Of a DNA stretch of 64,000 nt, positions 13,685-21,576 are shown one piece after another. The stretch spans positions 82,017 through 146,016 of the forward strand of contig NZ_JAIFZS010000020.1 in NCBI RefSeq assembly GCF_019710635.1. Direction: 5' to 3'. Below the pieces are notes generated by a model. It was not told the origin of the DNA. It made no database searches and was given only the letters and a program-made list of their open reading frames with translations. Made by a program: the position numbers and the translations under genes. The first letter of the stretch is position 1. Each line of letters starts with the position of its first letter. Origin of the DNA: Mycolicibacterium xanthum (lineage in GTDB: Bacteria > Actinomycetota > Actinomycetes > Mycobacteriales > Mycobacteriaceae).

Positions 13685-14538
13685 CCGAGCGGGTGGGCCT
13701 CCAGCCACTGCCCGGCCACCACGCCGGGGTCGGCGCCCTCGGCGACCTGGCGGCGCATATCGGCCAGTGAGCCGGTGTCCAGCACACCGGCGATCTCGTT
13801 GAGCGCGAGCACCTGGGACTCGTTCAGCTCGTTGCGGCGATACAGCGGCACCAGATTCTCGGCCCGCACCAGCGCCGTCTTGTCCGACAGCACCACCACC
13901 TCGCCCGGCATGTCGGGCGACGCGGTGGTCGTCCACGCCGCGTCGATCCGGCCGACGCGCAGCGCGTCGAACAGCGCGTCATCGTCGGGGAACTGCCTGG
14001 CCTCGGGAAGCGTGCAGGTCCCCACCGACGCGGGACCCGGCGCACCGGCGACGGCGCCCACCGATACATCCGCGCAGGCGCGCAACACCGCCGAGATGTC
14101 GCGGTCACCCCACTCGTCGGCGGTACGCTCGGTCACCGCCAACGCCGGCTTGTCGTCGGCGGAGATGGTGTAGTCGCCAGCGGCGACGCCCTCGGGCAGC
14201 GCGGCGAGCAGGGATCGGTAGACCTGCACGTCCGAGCGAGCCGGCGAGTCGGGGTCGAGCCGGTGCAGCAACCGTCCGGTCAGGCCCGGCGCCACCCGGA
14301 TCTCCCCAGAATCTAGCTGCCCCAACGGGTTCTCGGCAGTCTGCACGTGTGCCGGATTGCCGTAGAAGCGCAGCGCTGCCGCATACAGCTGTGCCACCAA
14401 CTGGTCCTGCGGGTCGTCTGCCGCACCGATCGGGATCGACGGCGGTGGCGGCTGCCCCCCACACCCCGCCGCGAGCACAACCACCGCCAGGACGGCCAAC
14501 AGCAGCGGCAGACCGTTGCGAGCGGGCGTACGGATCAG
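13672..14538 (-). CDS. lpqZ: Lipoprotein, OpuAC-type substrate-binding protein (LpqZ)
   Basis: A lipoprotein with a strong lipobox (VVVLAAGC), then a Pro-rich spacer and a periplasmic binding fold resembling quaternary-amine/glycine betaine receptors. Ligand unknown. The start is doubtful. No ATG or GTG precedes the signal core; TTG 14499 would leave a signal with no positive charge. A CTG at 14538 overlaps the malic enzyme stop as CTGA and adds the n-region LIRTPARNG, giving 288 residues, close to the known LpqZ length (about 286). I chose CTG for that reason. The 3' end lies in a 15-bp tandem repeat. Confidence 0.75.
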   Translation of the reverse strand: MIRTPARNGLPLLLAVLAVVVLAAGCGGQPPPPSIPIGAADDPQDQLVAQLYAAALRFYGNPAHVQTAENPLGQLDSGEIRVAPGLTGRLLHRLDPDSPARSDVQVYRSLLAALPEGVAAGDYTISADDKPALAVTERTADEWGDRDISAVLRACADVSVGAVAGAPGPASVGTCTLPEARQFPDDDALFDALRVGRIDAAWTTTASPDMPGEVVVLSDKTALVRAENLVPLYRRNELNESQVLALNEIAGVLDTGSLADMRRQVAEGADPGVVAGQWLEAHPLGVGN

Positions 14539-15746
14539 TCGACCTGGTCCTCGGACGCCGCGGCCACGGCGGCCGCCACCGCTGGACCCACCCGCGAATC
14601 CAGCGCACTGGGCACGATGTGGTCGACCGCAAGGTCGTCACCCACCACGCCGAAGATCGCTTCCGCCGCGGCCACCTTCATCTTCTCGGTGATGCGACGG
14701 GCGCCGGCGTCCAGGGCGCCGCGGAACACCCCGGGGAACGCCAACACGTTGTTGATCTGGTTCGGGAAGTCGCTGCGGCCGGTGGCCACCACCGCGGCGT
14801 ATTTGCGGGCCGCGTCGGGATGGATCTCCGGGTCGGGGTTCGACAGCGCGAACACGATGCCGCCGGGCGCCATCGTCGCGATGATCTCCTCGGGCACCAC
14901 GCCCGCCGACAGGCCGAGGAACATGTCGGCACCGTCGACCGCCTCGGCGATCCCGCCGGTACGCCCACTCGGGTTGGTGCGCACGGCCAGCTCCGCCTTG
15001 AACGGGTTGAGGTCGGTGCGACCGGTGTGCACGATGCCCTTCGAGTCCAGCACGGTGATGTCGGTGACGCCCGCGGCCAACAGCATGTTCGCGCACGCCA
15101 CGCCAGCGGAGCCGGCGCCGGAGATCGCCACCCGCAGCGCGCGCATGTCGCGCTTGAGCGCGGCGCACGCGCCGTGCAGCGCCGCGAGCACGACGATCGC
15201 GGTGCCGTGCTGGTCGTCGTGCATGACCGGGCAGTCCAGCGCCTCGATGACGCGGCGCTCGATCTCGAAGCATCGCGGTGCTGAGATGTCCTCGAGGTTG
15301 ACCGCACCGAACGTCGGGCGCAGCCGGATCAGCGTCTCGACGATCTCGTCGGGGTCGTTGGTGTCGAGCACGATCGGGATGGAGTCCAGCCCGCCGAAGG
15401 ATTTGAAGAGCGCGCTCTTGCCCTCCATCACCGGTAGCGACGCGGCCGCGCCGATATCGCCGAGGCCGAGTACCGCGCTGCCGTCACTGACCACCGCGAC
15501 CAGCCGATTGGCCCACGTGTAGCGCTTGGCCAACGTCGCATCGAACGCGATCGCGCGGCTGACCTGCGCCACACCGGGGGTGTAGGCGATCGACAACGCG
15601 CGCTGGGTGTCCAGCGGCGCTTTCAGTTCGACCGAGAGCTTGCCGCCCTCATGGGCCTCGAAGATCTCGCTGTCCTCGATCACGACCTGGGGTGTGCGAG
15701 CCGTCGCCGAGGGCTCGCGGGAAGAGGAAACCACACTGTCCGTCAC
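14535..15746 (-). CDS. NAD(P)-dependent malic enzyme, short form
   Basis: A 403-residue malic enzyme of the bacterial short class (about 400 aa): oxidative decarboxylation of malate to pyruvate. Visible motifs are the catalytic Tyr in ALSIAYTPGVA, the Lys in GKSALFKSFGG, the metal ligands in LEDISAP and MHDDQHGTA, the Rossmann motif ISGAGSAGVA and FALSNPDPE. Start is GTG 15746, preceded by the -10-like TACCCT 7 nt upstream, which suggests a leaderless mRNA. It occupies the region where M. tuberculosis carries mdh, as I recall that map. Confidence 0.93.
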   Translation of the reverse strand: MTDSVVSSSREPSATARTPQVVIEDSEIFEAHEGGKLSVELKAPLDTQRALSIAYTPGVAQVSRAIAFDATLAKRYTWANRLVAVVSDGSAVLGLGDIGAAASLPVMEGKSALFKSFGGLDSIPIVLDTNDPDEIVETLIRLRPTFGAVNLEDISAPRCFEIERRVIEALDCPVMHDDQHGTAIVVLAALHGACAALKRDMRALRVAISGAGSAGVACANMLLAAGVTDITVLDSKGIVHTGRTDLNPFKAELAVRTNPSGRTGGIAEAVDGADMFLGLSAGVVPEEIIATMAPGGIVFALSNPDPEIHPDAARKYAAVVATGRSDFPNQINNVLAFPGVFRGALDAGARRITEKMKVAAAEAIFGVVGDDLAVDHIVPSALDSRVGPAVAAAVAAASEDQVD

Positions 15747-15753
15747 GGGCGTC

Positions 15754-15759
15754 AGGGTA
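15754..15759 (-). promoter_or_regulatory. Candidate -10 hexamer for malic enzyme (leaderless)
   Basis: TACCCT (minus strand) lies 7 nt before the GTG start, so transcription would begin at or next to the start codon. Confidence 0.5.
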
Positions 15760-15892
15760 ACCGACGGGACGACCTCACCGGAACAGGTTCCCCCTCTGTG
15801 AGCAGTCTGATCGGCCTGTGCCGCGTACGATCACTGCAACCCGGTCACGGGCAAGCCGATGCGGAATCTCGTGCCGGAGGGAGGTTCGGTGC

Positions 15893-17002
15893 ATGCCATC
15901 GTTTCGCGCCCTGCCACCATCGCTGCTGCGTCAAGGTGCACGCTCCAAGACCCAGTACGAACACGATGCCCGCCGGATCCACGTCCCGGTCTCCCAGGCG
16001 ATGGTCGACTGCGCCGTCTACTGCGACGGCAACCGGTTGCCGGGCAAGTACACGCACTCCGCGGCGCTGAGGAAGGTCCACGACATCGAGACCGAGGGCC
16101 GTGACGCGTTCGTCTGGATCGGCCTGCACGAGCCCGACGAACACCAGATGCAGGCCGTCGCCGAGGTGTTCGGCCTGCACGAACTCGCCGTCGAGGACGC
16201 CGTGCACGCCCACCAGCGGCCCAAGCTCGAGCGCTACGACAAGACGCTGTTCCTGGTGCTCAAGACGGTGAAGTACGTCGACCACGAATCGATCGCCAAC
16301 GCCCGGCAGATCGTCGAGACCGGCGAGATCATGCTTTTCGTCGGGGCCGACTTCGTTGTCACCGTCCGCCACGGTGACCACGGTGGCCTGGCCGGCGTCC
16401 GGCGGCGCCTCGAGGAGTCGCCCGCGTCGCTCAAACTCGGTCCCTATTCGGTGATGCACGCGATCGCCGACCACGTGGTGGACACCTACCTCGACGTCAC
16501 CGACCTGATCGAGACCGACATCGACGCGATGGAGGAGGACATCTTCTCCCCGCTGGCCCAGACCGAAATCGAGTGCATCTACCTGCTCAAACGCGAGGTC
16601 GTCGAACTCCGTCGCGCGGTGAGCCCGCTGACCATCGACCTGCAACGCATCGGCACCGACCACCACGACCTGATCAACGTCGAGATCCGTCGATACCTGC
16701 GCGACGTCCTCGACCACACCATCAAGGCCTCCGAGCGGATCGCCAGCTTCGACGAACTGCTCAGCTCGCTCGTGCAGGCCGCACTCGGCAAGGTCGCCAT
16801 GCAGCAGAACGTGGACATGCGCAAGATCTCCGCCTGGGTGGCGATCGCGGCGGTACCCACCGCGATGGCCGGCATCTACGGCATGAACTTCGACAACATG
16901 CCCGAACTGCACTGGACCTTCGGTTACCCGGCGGTGCTCACCGTGATGGCAGCCGTGTGCTTCCTGCTGTACCGCACGTTCCGGCGCAACCACTGGCTGT
17001 AG
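15893..17002 (+). CDS. corA: CorA-family magnesium/cobalt transporter
   Basis: A 369-residue protein with a large acidic N-terminal cytosolic domain and a long helical region (about 190-305). Two C-terminal TM helices follow, the first ending in the CorA signature YGMNFDNMPEL. It forms a homopentameric Mg2+ channel in the cytoplasmic membrane. ATG 15893 follows an excellent ribosome binding site, GGAGGGAGG at 15876. Corresponds to Rv1239c. Confidence 0.95.
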   Translation: MPSFRALPPSLLRQGARSKTQYEHDARRIHVPVSQAMVDCAVYCDGNRLPGKYTHSAALRKVHDIETEGRDAFVWIGLHEPDEHQMQAVAEVFGLHELAVEDAVHAHQRPKLERYDKTLFLVLKTVKYVDHESIANARQIVETGEIMLFVGADFVVTVRHGDHGGLAGVRRRLEESPASLKLGPYSVMHAIADHVVDTYLDVTDLIETDIDAMEEDIFSPLAQTEIECIYLLKREVVELRRAVSPLTIDLQRIGTDHHDLINVEIRRYLRDVLDHTIKASERIASFDELLSSLVQAALGKVAMQQNVDMRKISAWVAIAAVPTAMAGIYGMNFDNMPELHWTFGYPAVLTVMAAVCFLLYRTFRRNHWL

Positions 17003-17003
17003 G

Positions 17004-17144
17004 GCTCACGCCGGATTGGCGGCCCGCCGCTCACGCCGGATTGGCGGCCCGCCGCCGTGGGTCGGACTGGCGGCCCGCCGCTCACGCCGGATTGGCGGCC
17101 CGCCGCTCACGCCGGATCGGCGGCCCGCCGCCGTGGGTCGGTGG
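17004..17144. repeat. Tandem repeat, about 5.5 x 25-26 bp, two unit types
   Basis: Units lie at 17004-17028, 17029-17053, 17054-17079, 17080-17104, 17105-17129 and a partial at 17130-17144. All full units end in TGGCGGCCCGCC or CGGCGGCCCGCC. Four begin GCTCACGCCGG and the third (and the partial) begin GCCGTGGGTCGG. The array starts 2 nt after the corA stop and runs into the last codons of the SUFU-domain gene. Confidence 0.9.
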
Positions 17145-17688
17145 TGTCCACCCCGTCCTGCAGCCACGCCTCGCGCATCGCGTCCGCCCCCTTCAGCCGC
17201 ACCCAGGCCGCCTCCGTCGCGGTGATCGGCACCGCCGAGAGCAGCACCACCGGCGACATCGGTTCGGGCAACACCACGTCGCCGATATCGCTGTCGCCCA
17301 GCAGGAACGCGGTGAACGGCGCCCCCTGCCACAACGGCGTCTCGAGGTCGACCAGCGCACCCGGTTCCAGCACCAACCCCTCGACCGTGGGCGCCGCGGC
17401 GACCACCGCGATCGACCGCGCCAGCCCCTTCGGCGGCGGGCCGCGCAGCGCGACGACGACCTCGGCGCGCGGACCGCGCACCGGATCGGAGAGCAACTCG
17501 GCCGGATCGACTATCGGATGCCGTGAACAGCCCACCGAAATATATTGCGCAGCAACATCTTCCGATACGAAGAACCGCATGATGCCGATGCGCTCGGCGC
17601 CGAGGAACGTTATGGCGGCCTCGTCGGGCTCCACCGCGAAGTGCTCGCGCAGATGTGCCCGAACCCGATCCAGAACGTCGTCGCTCAC
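17107..17688 (-). CDS. Suppressor-of-fused (SUFU) domain protein
   Basis: A 193-residue soluble protein resembling bacterial SUFU-domain proteins. The C-terminal part has AVPITATEAAWVRLKG and DAMREAW..DGVDTTDP, which are conserved in these proteins as I know them. Bacterial SUFU proteins have no settled function; some belong to toxin-immunity families. GTG 17688 overlaps the TGA of the short reading frame just upstream (GTGA), and no good ribosome binding site is seen, so translation may be coupled. The last nine codons and the stop lie in the tandem array, so the C-terminus may vary between strains. Confidence 0.65.
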   Translation of the reverse strand: MSDDVLDRVRAHLREHFAVEPDEAAITFLGAERIGIMRFFVSEDVAAQYISVGCSRHPIVDPAELLSDPVRGPRAEVVVALRGPPPKGLARSIAVVAAAPTVEGLVLEPGALVDLETPLWQGAPFTAFLLGDSDIGDVVLPEPMSPVVLLSAVPITATEAAWVRLKGADAMREAWLQDGVDTTDPRRRAADPA

Positions 17689-17726
17689 CGGTCGCCGGTC
17701 ACCCGGTCCAGAACGATCTCACCCAT
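17685..17726 (-). pseudogene. 13-codon remnant resembling the 5' end of sugC
   Basis: The short frame reads M-GEIVLDRVTGDR-stop. From memory, SugC, the trehalose-importer ATPase, begins M-AEIVLDRVTKSYPDG in M. smegmatis. Nine of the first ten residues agree, and the strand and map position (between the Rv1234-like gene and corA) are those of sugC. The rest of sugC, sugB, sugA and lpqY are absent. Alternative reading: a short coupled leader of the SUFU gene, or a local duplication, since CGTTCTGGAYCGGGT recurs just inside the SUFU gene. Confidence 0.45.
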
Positions 17727-17853
17727 CGAGGCCACACCGTAGATGCCCGGCGACGACCTGCGCAACATCCGCACATCCGCGCAGCAGCGCGCGTTCGCCG
17801 GCCGTGAGGGTGCGCGTAAGCGCGACTGCGACCGGCGTGGCGCGTTCAGACAC
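17719..17853 (-). CDS. Possible 44-codon ORF inside repeat copy C
   Basis: A GTG at 17853 opens a frame reading VSERATPVAVALTR... and ending HLRCGLDG. Its stop overlaps the ATG of the sugC-like remnant (ATGGGTGA). Most of it is made of the dispersed element, so it may not be a gene. Its first residues resemble those of the M15 lipoprotein, which also starts within a copy of the same element. Confidence 0.2.
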   Translation of the reverse strand: MSERATPVAVALTRTLTAGERALLRGCADVAQVVAGHLRCGLDG

Positions 17854-17883
17854 GCTCGCTCGCGGACGGGAGGTGCCCCCAGC
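17787..17883 (-). repeat. Dispersed palindromic element, copy C
   Basis: On the minus strand it reads GGCACCTCCC, then CGCGAGCGAGCGTGTCTGAA, CACGCCGG and finally GGCGAACGCGCGC. It matches copy E including the flanking GGGGGCACCT block. It starts 9 nt after the stop of the Rv1234-like gene, next to the inferred lpqY-sugABC deletion junction. Confidence 0.7.
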
Positions 17884-17892
17884 CGCCGGAAA

Positions 17893-18417
17893 TCAGATCG
17901 TCAAGCGCGCCAGCAGATCCCGGCCCTGCTCGGCGCCCTGGGGGTCGCACAGCACGTCGTAGCGCCCGGCCACCAACTGCATGGTCGAGCTGAAATCTCT
18001 TGTGCCGCGCGCCATCGCGTAGGGGACCGCCGAGGTGATCAAGCCGAAGAACACACCGGCGATCAGGCCGGTGATCAACGCGCTCCATGGATTGCCGAAG
18101 AAGCCCAGGATCAGGCCGATGAACAGGCCCAGCCAGGCGCCGGTCAGCACCCCGCCACCGAGGACCTTGGGCCAGGTCAACCGTCCGGTGACCCGTTCGA
18201 CCTGCATCAGATCGACACCGACGATCGTCACCTGCTGGACCGGGAACTGCTGATCCGACAGATAGTCGACGGCGCGTTGCGCCTCGGCATAGGTGGGATA
18301 AGAGCCGATCGGCCACCCCTTGGGCGGCGTGGGCAGGCCTGCCGCACGGCCGCGCCCCGACGCTGCTGCGCCAGGTGCCACACCGGGTTTCTGTCCGGGC
18401 TGGAACGGGCTGGTCAT
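17893..18417 (-). CDS. Membrane protein with general-stress-protein-17M-like domain (Rv1234-like)
   Basis: A 174-residue protein: a Pro/Gly-rich N-terminus (1-35), a soluble domain (SYPTYAEAQRAVDYLSDQ..VQQVTIVG) typical of the 17M-like fold, then a hydrophobic double segment (about 85-130) rich in Gly. Probably an inner-membrane protein of unknown role. ATG 18417 is preceded by AAGGAG. In related genomes it lies just upstream of lpqY; here the downstream importer genes are gone. Confidence 0.75.
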   Translation of the reverse strand: MTSPFQPGQKPGVAPGAAASGRGRAAGLPTPPKGWPIGSYPTYAEAQRAVDYLSDQQFPVQQVTIVGVDLMQVERVTGRLTWPKVLGGGVLTGAWLGLFIGLILGFFGNPWSALITGLIAGVFFGLITSAVPYAMARGTRDFSSTMQLVAGRYDVLCDPQGAEQGRDLLARLTI

Positions 18418-18550
18418 GGGTCTGAACTCCTTCGATGACGTGGCGACCACGTGCGCGTCTGCATGTATTCGTTCTCGTCCACAGGGTCAACGCCGCAGAC
18501 ACGCCAATGGTGCCCCGCTCGCGCCCACCTCGGGTTTCCTGCACTTAGGC

Positions 18551-18556
18551 TAGGTT
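18551..18556 (+). promoter_or_regulatory. Candidate -10 hexamer for the DUF4190 gene (leaderless)
   Basis: TAGGTT lies 7 nt before ATG 18564. No ribosome binding site is visible, which fits a leaderless mRNA and supports that start over the TTG at 18555. Confidence 0.5.
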
Positions 18557-18563
18557 GATCAGC

Positions 18564-19250
18564 ATGACAAATCCGGACGACGACGCAGGCCGAATCGAGT
18601 CTTCCGATTCCACCGCCGGTGGGTCCGAGCCCTCCTCGGGTGCATACGAGCCGCCCCCGATCGAGGATTCCCAGGGGTCGCCGACACCGCCAACACCGTC
18701 GTCGGACGAGACGATTCCGGCCTACAGCCAGCCACCACCACCGCCGGGATACCAGCCCCCGCCGGCCTATCCGCCGTCGGGGTACGCGCCCCCGTCCGGA
18801 GACTTGCCTGCATCGGACTACCCGCCGCCTGCGGGATACGTGCCCCCCTCGGGAGACTTCCCCCCACCGGGCTACCCGCCGCCGCCCCCCGGGTACCCGC
18901 CGACCTATCCCGACGCGGGAGCGCCGCCGCCGTACCCCGGCCCCGGGGAACCGTCCTATCCCCCGCCACCGCCGTACACCGCGGGCGGCTACCCCGGCAC
19001 CGAATACGGCTACGGCACTCCGCCACAGCCCGGGACCAACCAGCTGGCCATCGCCTCGCTGGTGGCATCGATCGTCGGCGTGTGCTGCGGGCTCGGGTCG
19101 ATCGTCGGGATCGTGCTCGGCATCATCGCGCTCAACCAGATCAAGCAGACCCGCCAGGGTGGCCACGGTCTGGCGGTGGCGGGCATCGTCGTCGGTGGGG
19201 TGAGCCTGCTGATCAACCTGGTGTGGATGTTCAACGCCATCAGCTTCTGA
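18564..19250 (+). CDS. Proline-rich DUF4190-domain membrane protein (Rv1233c-like)
   Basis: A 228-residue protein. About 130 N-terminal residues are low-complexity Pro/Tyr/Gly with recurring PPPGYPP-like units. A C-terminal DUF4190 domain follows, made of two TM helices (LAIASLVASIVGVCCG...GIVLGIIALNQIK and LAVAGIVVGGVSLLINLVW). The function is unknown; such Pro-rich tails often bind partners in the envelope machinery. It is divergent from the Rv1234-like gene. Confidence 0.8.
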   Translation: MTNPDDDAGRIESSDSTAGGSEPSSGAYEPPPIEDSQGSPTPPTPSSDETIPAYSQPPPPPGYQPPPAYPPSGYAPPSGDLPASDYPPPAGYVPPSGDFPPPGYPPPPPGYPPTYPDAGAPPPYPGPGEPSYPPPPPYTAGGYPGTEYGYGTPPQPGTNQLAIASLVASIVGVCCGLGSIVGIVLGIIALNQIKQTRQGGHGLAVAGIVVGGVSLLINLVWMFNAISF

Positions 19251-19297
19251 CGAGCGATAGCACGCCATGACCGGCGGGCAGCACCCCGTCGCACCGG

Positions 19298-20254
19298 TCA
19301 GACCGGCGGATGGAATCGCTCACCGGTGCGCTGCATGCCCGCCGCGCGGCCCTTGCCCGCGATCACGAGCGCCATCTTGCGGCTGGCCTCGTCGATCATC
19401 TCGTCACCGAGCATCACCGCCCCCCTGGCCCCGCCCGCCCGCGAGGTGTGCCACTCGTAGGCCTCCAGGATCAGCTCGGCGTGATCGTAGGACTCCTGGC
19501 GCGGGCTGAAGATCTCGTTTCCCGCCGCGATCTGATCCGGGTGCAGTACCCATTTGCCGTCGTACCCGAGTGCGGCCGAACGCCCGGCAACCCGGCGGAA
19601 GGCGTCCACGTCGCGCACCTTCAGGTACGGCCCGTCGATCGCGGCGATGCCGTTGGCCCGGGCGGCGACCAGGATGCGCATCAGCACATGGTGATACGCG
19701 TCGCCCTCGTGGTAACCCAGCGGTTGTTCACCGACCTCCAGGGTGCGCATGTTCAGGCTCGCCATCAGGTCGGCGGGACCGAGCACCAGCGCCTGGACCC
19801 GCGGTGCCGCGGCGATCGCGTCGACATTGGTCAGGCCGCTGGCGTCCTCGATCTGCGCCTCGATCCCGATCCTGCCGACCGGCAGCCCGTGGGCTGCCTC
19901 CAGTTGACCCAGCAGCAGATCCAGGGCATGCACGTGCGAGACGTCGGTGACCTTGGGCAACACCACGATGTCCAGCACCGCGCCGGCCCGGCCGACCACC
20001 TCGATGACGTCGGCGTGTGTCCAGGGGGTGGTCCAGTCGTTGACCCGCACACCGCGCAGCTGACCGGCCCACCCCGGCTCGGTCAGCGCACCGGCGACCC
20101 GCAGCCGCGCCTCGGGTTTCGCGTCCGCGGCCACGGCGTCCTCCAGGTCGAGGAATACCTGGTCGGCAGGCAGGCTCTTGGCCTTCTGGATCATCTTGGG
20201 GCTGCTGCCCGGCACGGACAGGCACGTGCGGCGGGGTCGATACCGGTTTTCCAC
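19298..20254 (-). CDS. HpcH/HpaI aldolase / citrate lyase beta-like (CoA-ester lyase)
   Basis: A 318-residue TIM-barrel enzyme of the CitE/malyl-CoA lyase superfamily. It opens RRTCLSVPGSSPKMIQKA and carries DQVFLDLEDAVA (metal and substrate site), RVNDW, IEAQIEDA and LGYDGKWVLHP. Mg2+-dependent C-C bond cleavage or formation on a CoA thioester is the family reaction; the exact substrate is not determinable. GTG 20254 gives the usual N-terminus; the TTG at 20278 would extend by eight residues. Divergent from the MgtE/CBS gene with 26 nt between starts. Confidence 0.85.
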   Translation of the reverse strand: MENRYRPRRTCLSVPGSSPKMIQKAKSLPADQVFLDLEDAVAADAKPEARLRVAGALTEPGWAGQLRGVRVNDWTTPWTHADVIEVVGRAGAVLDIVVLPKVTDVSHVHALDLLLGQLEAAHGLPVGRIGIEAQIEDASGLTNVDAIAAAPRVQALVLGPADLMASLNMRTLEVGEQPLGYHEGDAYHHVLMRILVAARANGIAAIDGPYLKVRDVDAFRRVAGRSAALGYDGKWVLHPDQIAAGNEIFSPRQESYDHAELILEAYEWHTSRAGGARGAVMLGDEMIDEASRKMALVIAGKGRAAGMQRTGERFHPPV

Positions 20255-20280
20255 AACAACACTCTCTACCCTTGACAACC

Positions 20281-21576
20281 ATGTCGTCGGTCAACAGGGT
20301 CTACGCGGCCCGACTCGCGGGAATGGTGGTGCTCGGCCCCGACGGCGAGTCGATCGGTCGTGTGCGCGACGTCGTCATCGGCATCACGATCGTGCGGCAA
20401 CAACCCCGGGTGCTCGGCCTGGTCGTCGAGTTGCTCACCCGTAGAAGGATTTTCGTCCCGATCCTGCGGGTCACCGCGATCGAGCCGGGAGCGGTGACGC
20501 TGTCCACCGGCAACGTGTCACTGCGCCGCTTCTCGCAGCGGCCCGGCGAGGTCCTCGTTCTCGGGCAGGTGATCGAGACCCGCGTGCGCGTCGACGACCC
20601 CGATCTGCCGCAACTGGCCGGCATCGACGTGATCGTCGTCGATCTCGGTATCGAACAGAGCCGCACCCGCGACTGGATGGTCACCAAGGTCGCGGTGCGG
20701 CCGCAACGCAGGCTGGGCCGTCGCAGCAACGTCCACACCGTCGACTGGCAGCACGTGCAGGGTCTCACCCCGTCGGGCCTGGCAATGCCCGACCAGGGGG
20801 TCGCCCAACTGCTCGAGCAGTTCCAGGGCCAGCGACCCATCGAGGTCGCCGACGCGATCCGCGAGCTGCCCCCCAAACGGCGCTACGAGGTGGTCAAGGC
20901 ACTCGACGACGAGCGGCTCGCCGACGTGCTGCAGGAACTGCCGGAGGACGAACAGCTCGCGGTGCTGCAGCAGCTCAAGGCCGAGCGCGCGGCCGACGTG
21001 CTCGAGGCGATGGATCCCGACGACGCCGCCGACCTGCTGGGAACGATGACGCCCGCGGATGCCGAACAGTTCCTGCGCCGGATGGATCCCGAGGATTCCG
21101 AGGACGTCCGGCGACTGCTGAGCCACTCGCCGAATACCGCGGGCGGCCTGATGACATCCGAGCCCATCGTGCTAGCGCCGGACACCACGGTGGCGGAAGC
21201 CCTTGCGCGCGTGCGTGATCCGGATCTCACTCCGGCGGTGGCGACGCTGGTGTTCGTGGTGCGCCCGCCGACCGCAACCCCCACCGGTCGCTACCTGGGC
21301 TGCGTGCATCTGCAGCGCCTGTTGCGTGAACCGCCCGCCGCCCTGGTCAGCGGGATCCTCGACAGCGACCTGCCGAGTCTGCGGCCGGAGGATTCGCTGG
21401 GCGCACTGACCCGCTACTTCGCGGCGTACAACCTGGTGTGCGGACCAGTGGTGGACGACGAAAACCACCTCCTCGGCGCTGTGTCGGTCGATGACGTGCT
21501 CGACCATCTGCTTCCCGACGACTGGCGTGAACGCGAGGCCGAACCGGTGATCGTGACTGCCGAAGGCGCCTCATGA
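20281..21576 (+). CDS. PRC-barrel / MgtE-N / CBS-domain protein without channel domain (Rv1232c-like)
   Basis: 431 residues. The N-terminal part (about 1-160) is PRC-barrel-like. The middle (about 185-290) is an MgtE intracellular N domain of repeated helical units (IRELPPKRRYEVVKALDD, VLEAMDPDDAADLLGTM). Two CBS motifs follow (about 290-420). The MgtE transmembrane channel is absent, so this looks like a soluble Mg2+ or nucleotide sensor, perhaps working with the membrane protein encoded next, whose ATG overlaps its TGA (ATGA). ATG 20281 has TACCCT 8 nt upstream, possibly a leaderless promoter. Confidence 0.85.
   Translation: MSSVNRVYAARLAGMVVLGPDGESIGRVRDVVIGITIVRQQPRVLGLVVELLTRRRIFVPILRVTAIEPGAVTLSTGNVSLRRFSQRPGEVLVLGQVIETRVRVDDPDLPQLAGIDVIVVDLGIEQSRTRDWMVTKVAVRPQRRLGRRSNVHTVDWQHVQGLTPSGLAMPDQGVAQLLEQFQGQRPIEVADAIRELPPKRRYEVVKALDDERLADVLQELPEDEQLAVLQQLKAERAADVLEAMDPDDAADLLGTMTPADAEQFLRRMDPEDSEDVRRLLSHSPNTAGGLMTSEPIVLAPDTTVAEALARVRDPDLTPAVATLVFVVRPPTATPTGRYLGCVHLQRLLREPPAALVSGILDSDLPSLRPEDSLGALTRYFAAYNLVCGPVVDDENHLLGAVSVDDVLDHLLPDDWREREAEPVIVTAEGAS

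Noticed and set aside
17004..17144. Possible CRISPR array
   Set aside because: Units are contiguous with no unique spacers, there are two unit types, and no cas genes are present. The arrays at 12085 and 13640 fail for the same reasons.
20273..20278. TTGACA next to the mgtE-N/CBS start as a -35 element
   Set aside because: It lies only 2 nt before the ATG of the plus-strand gene, so it cannot be that gene's -35, and no -10 follows at the right distance.
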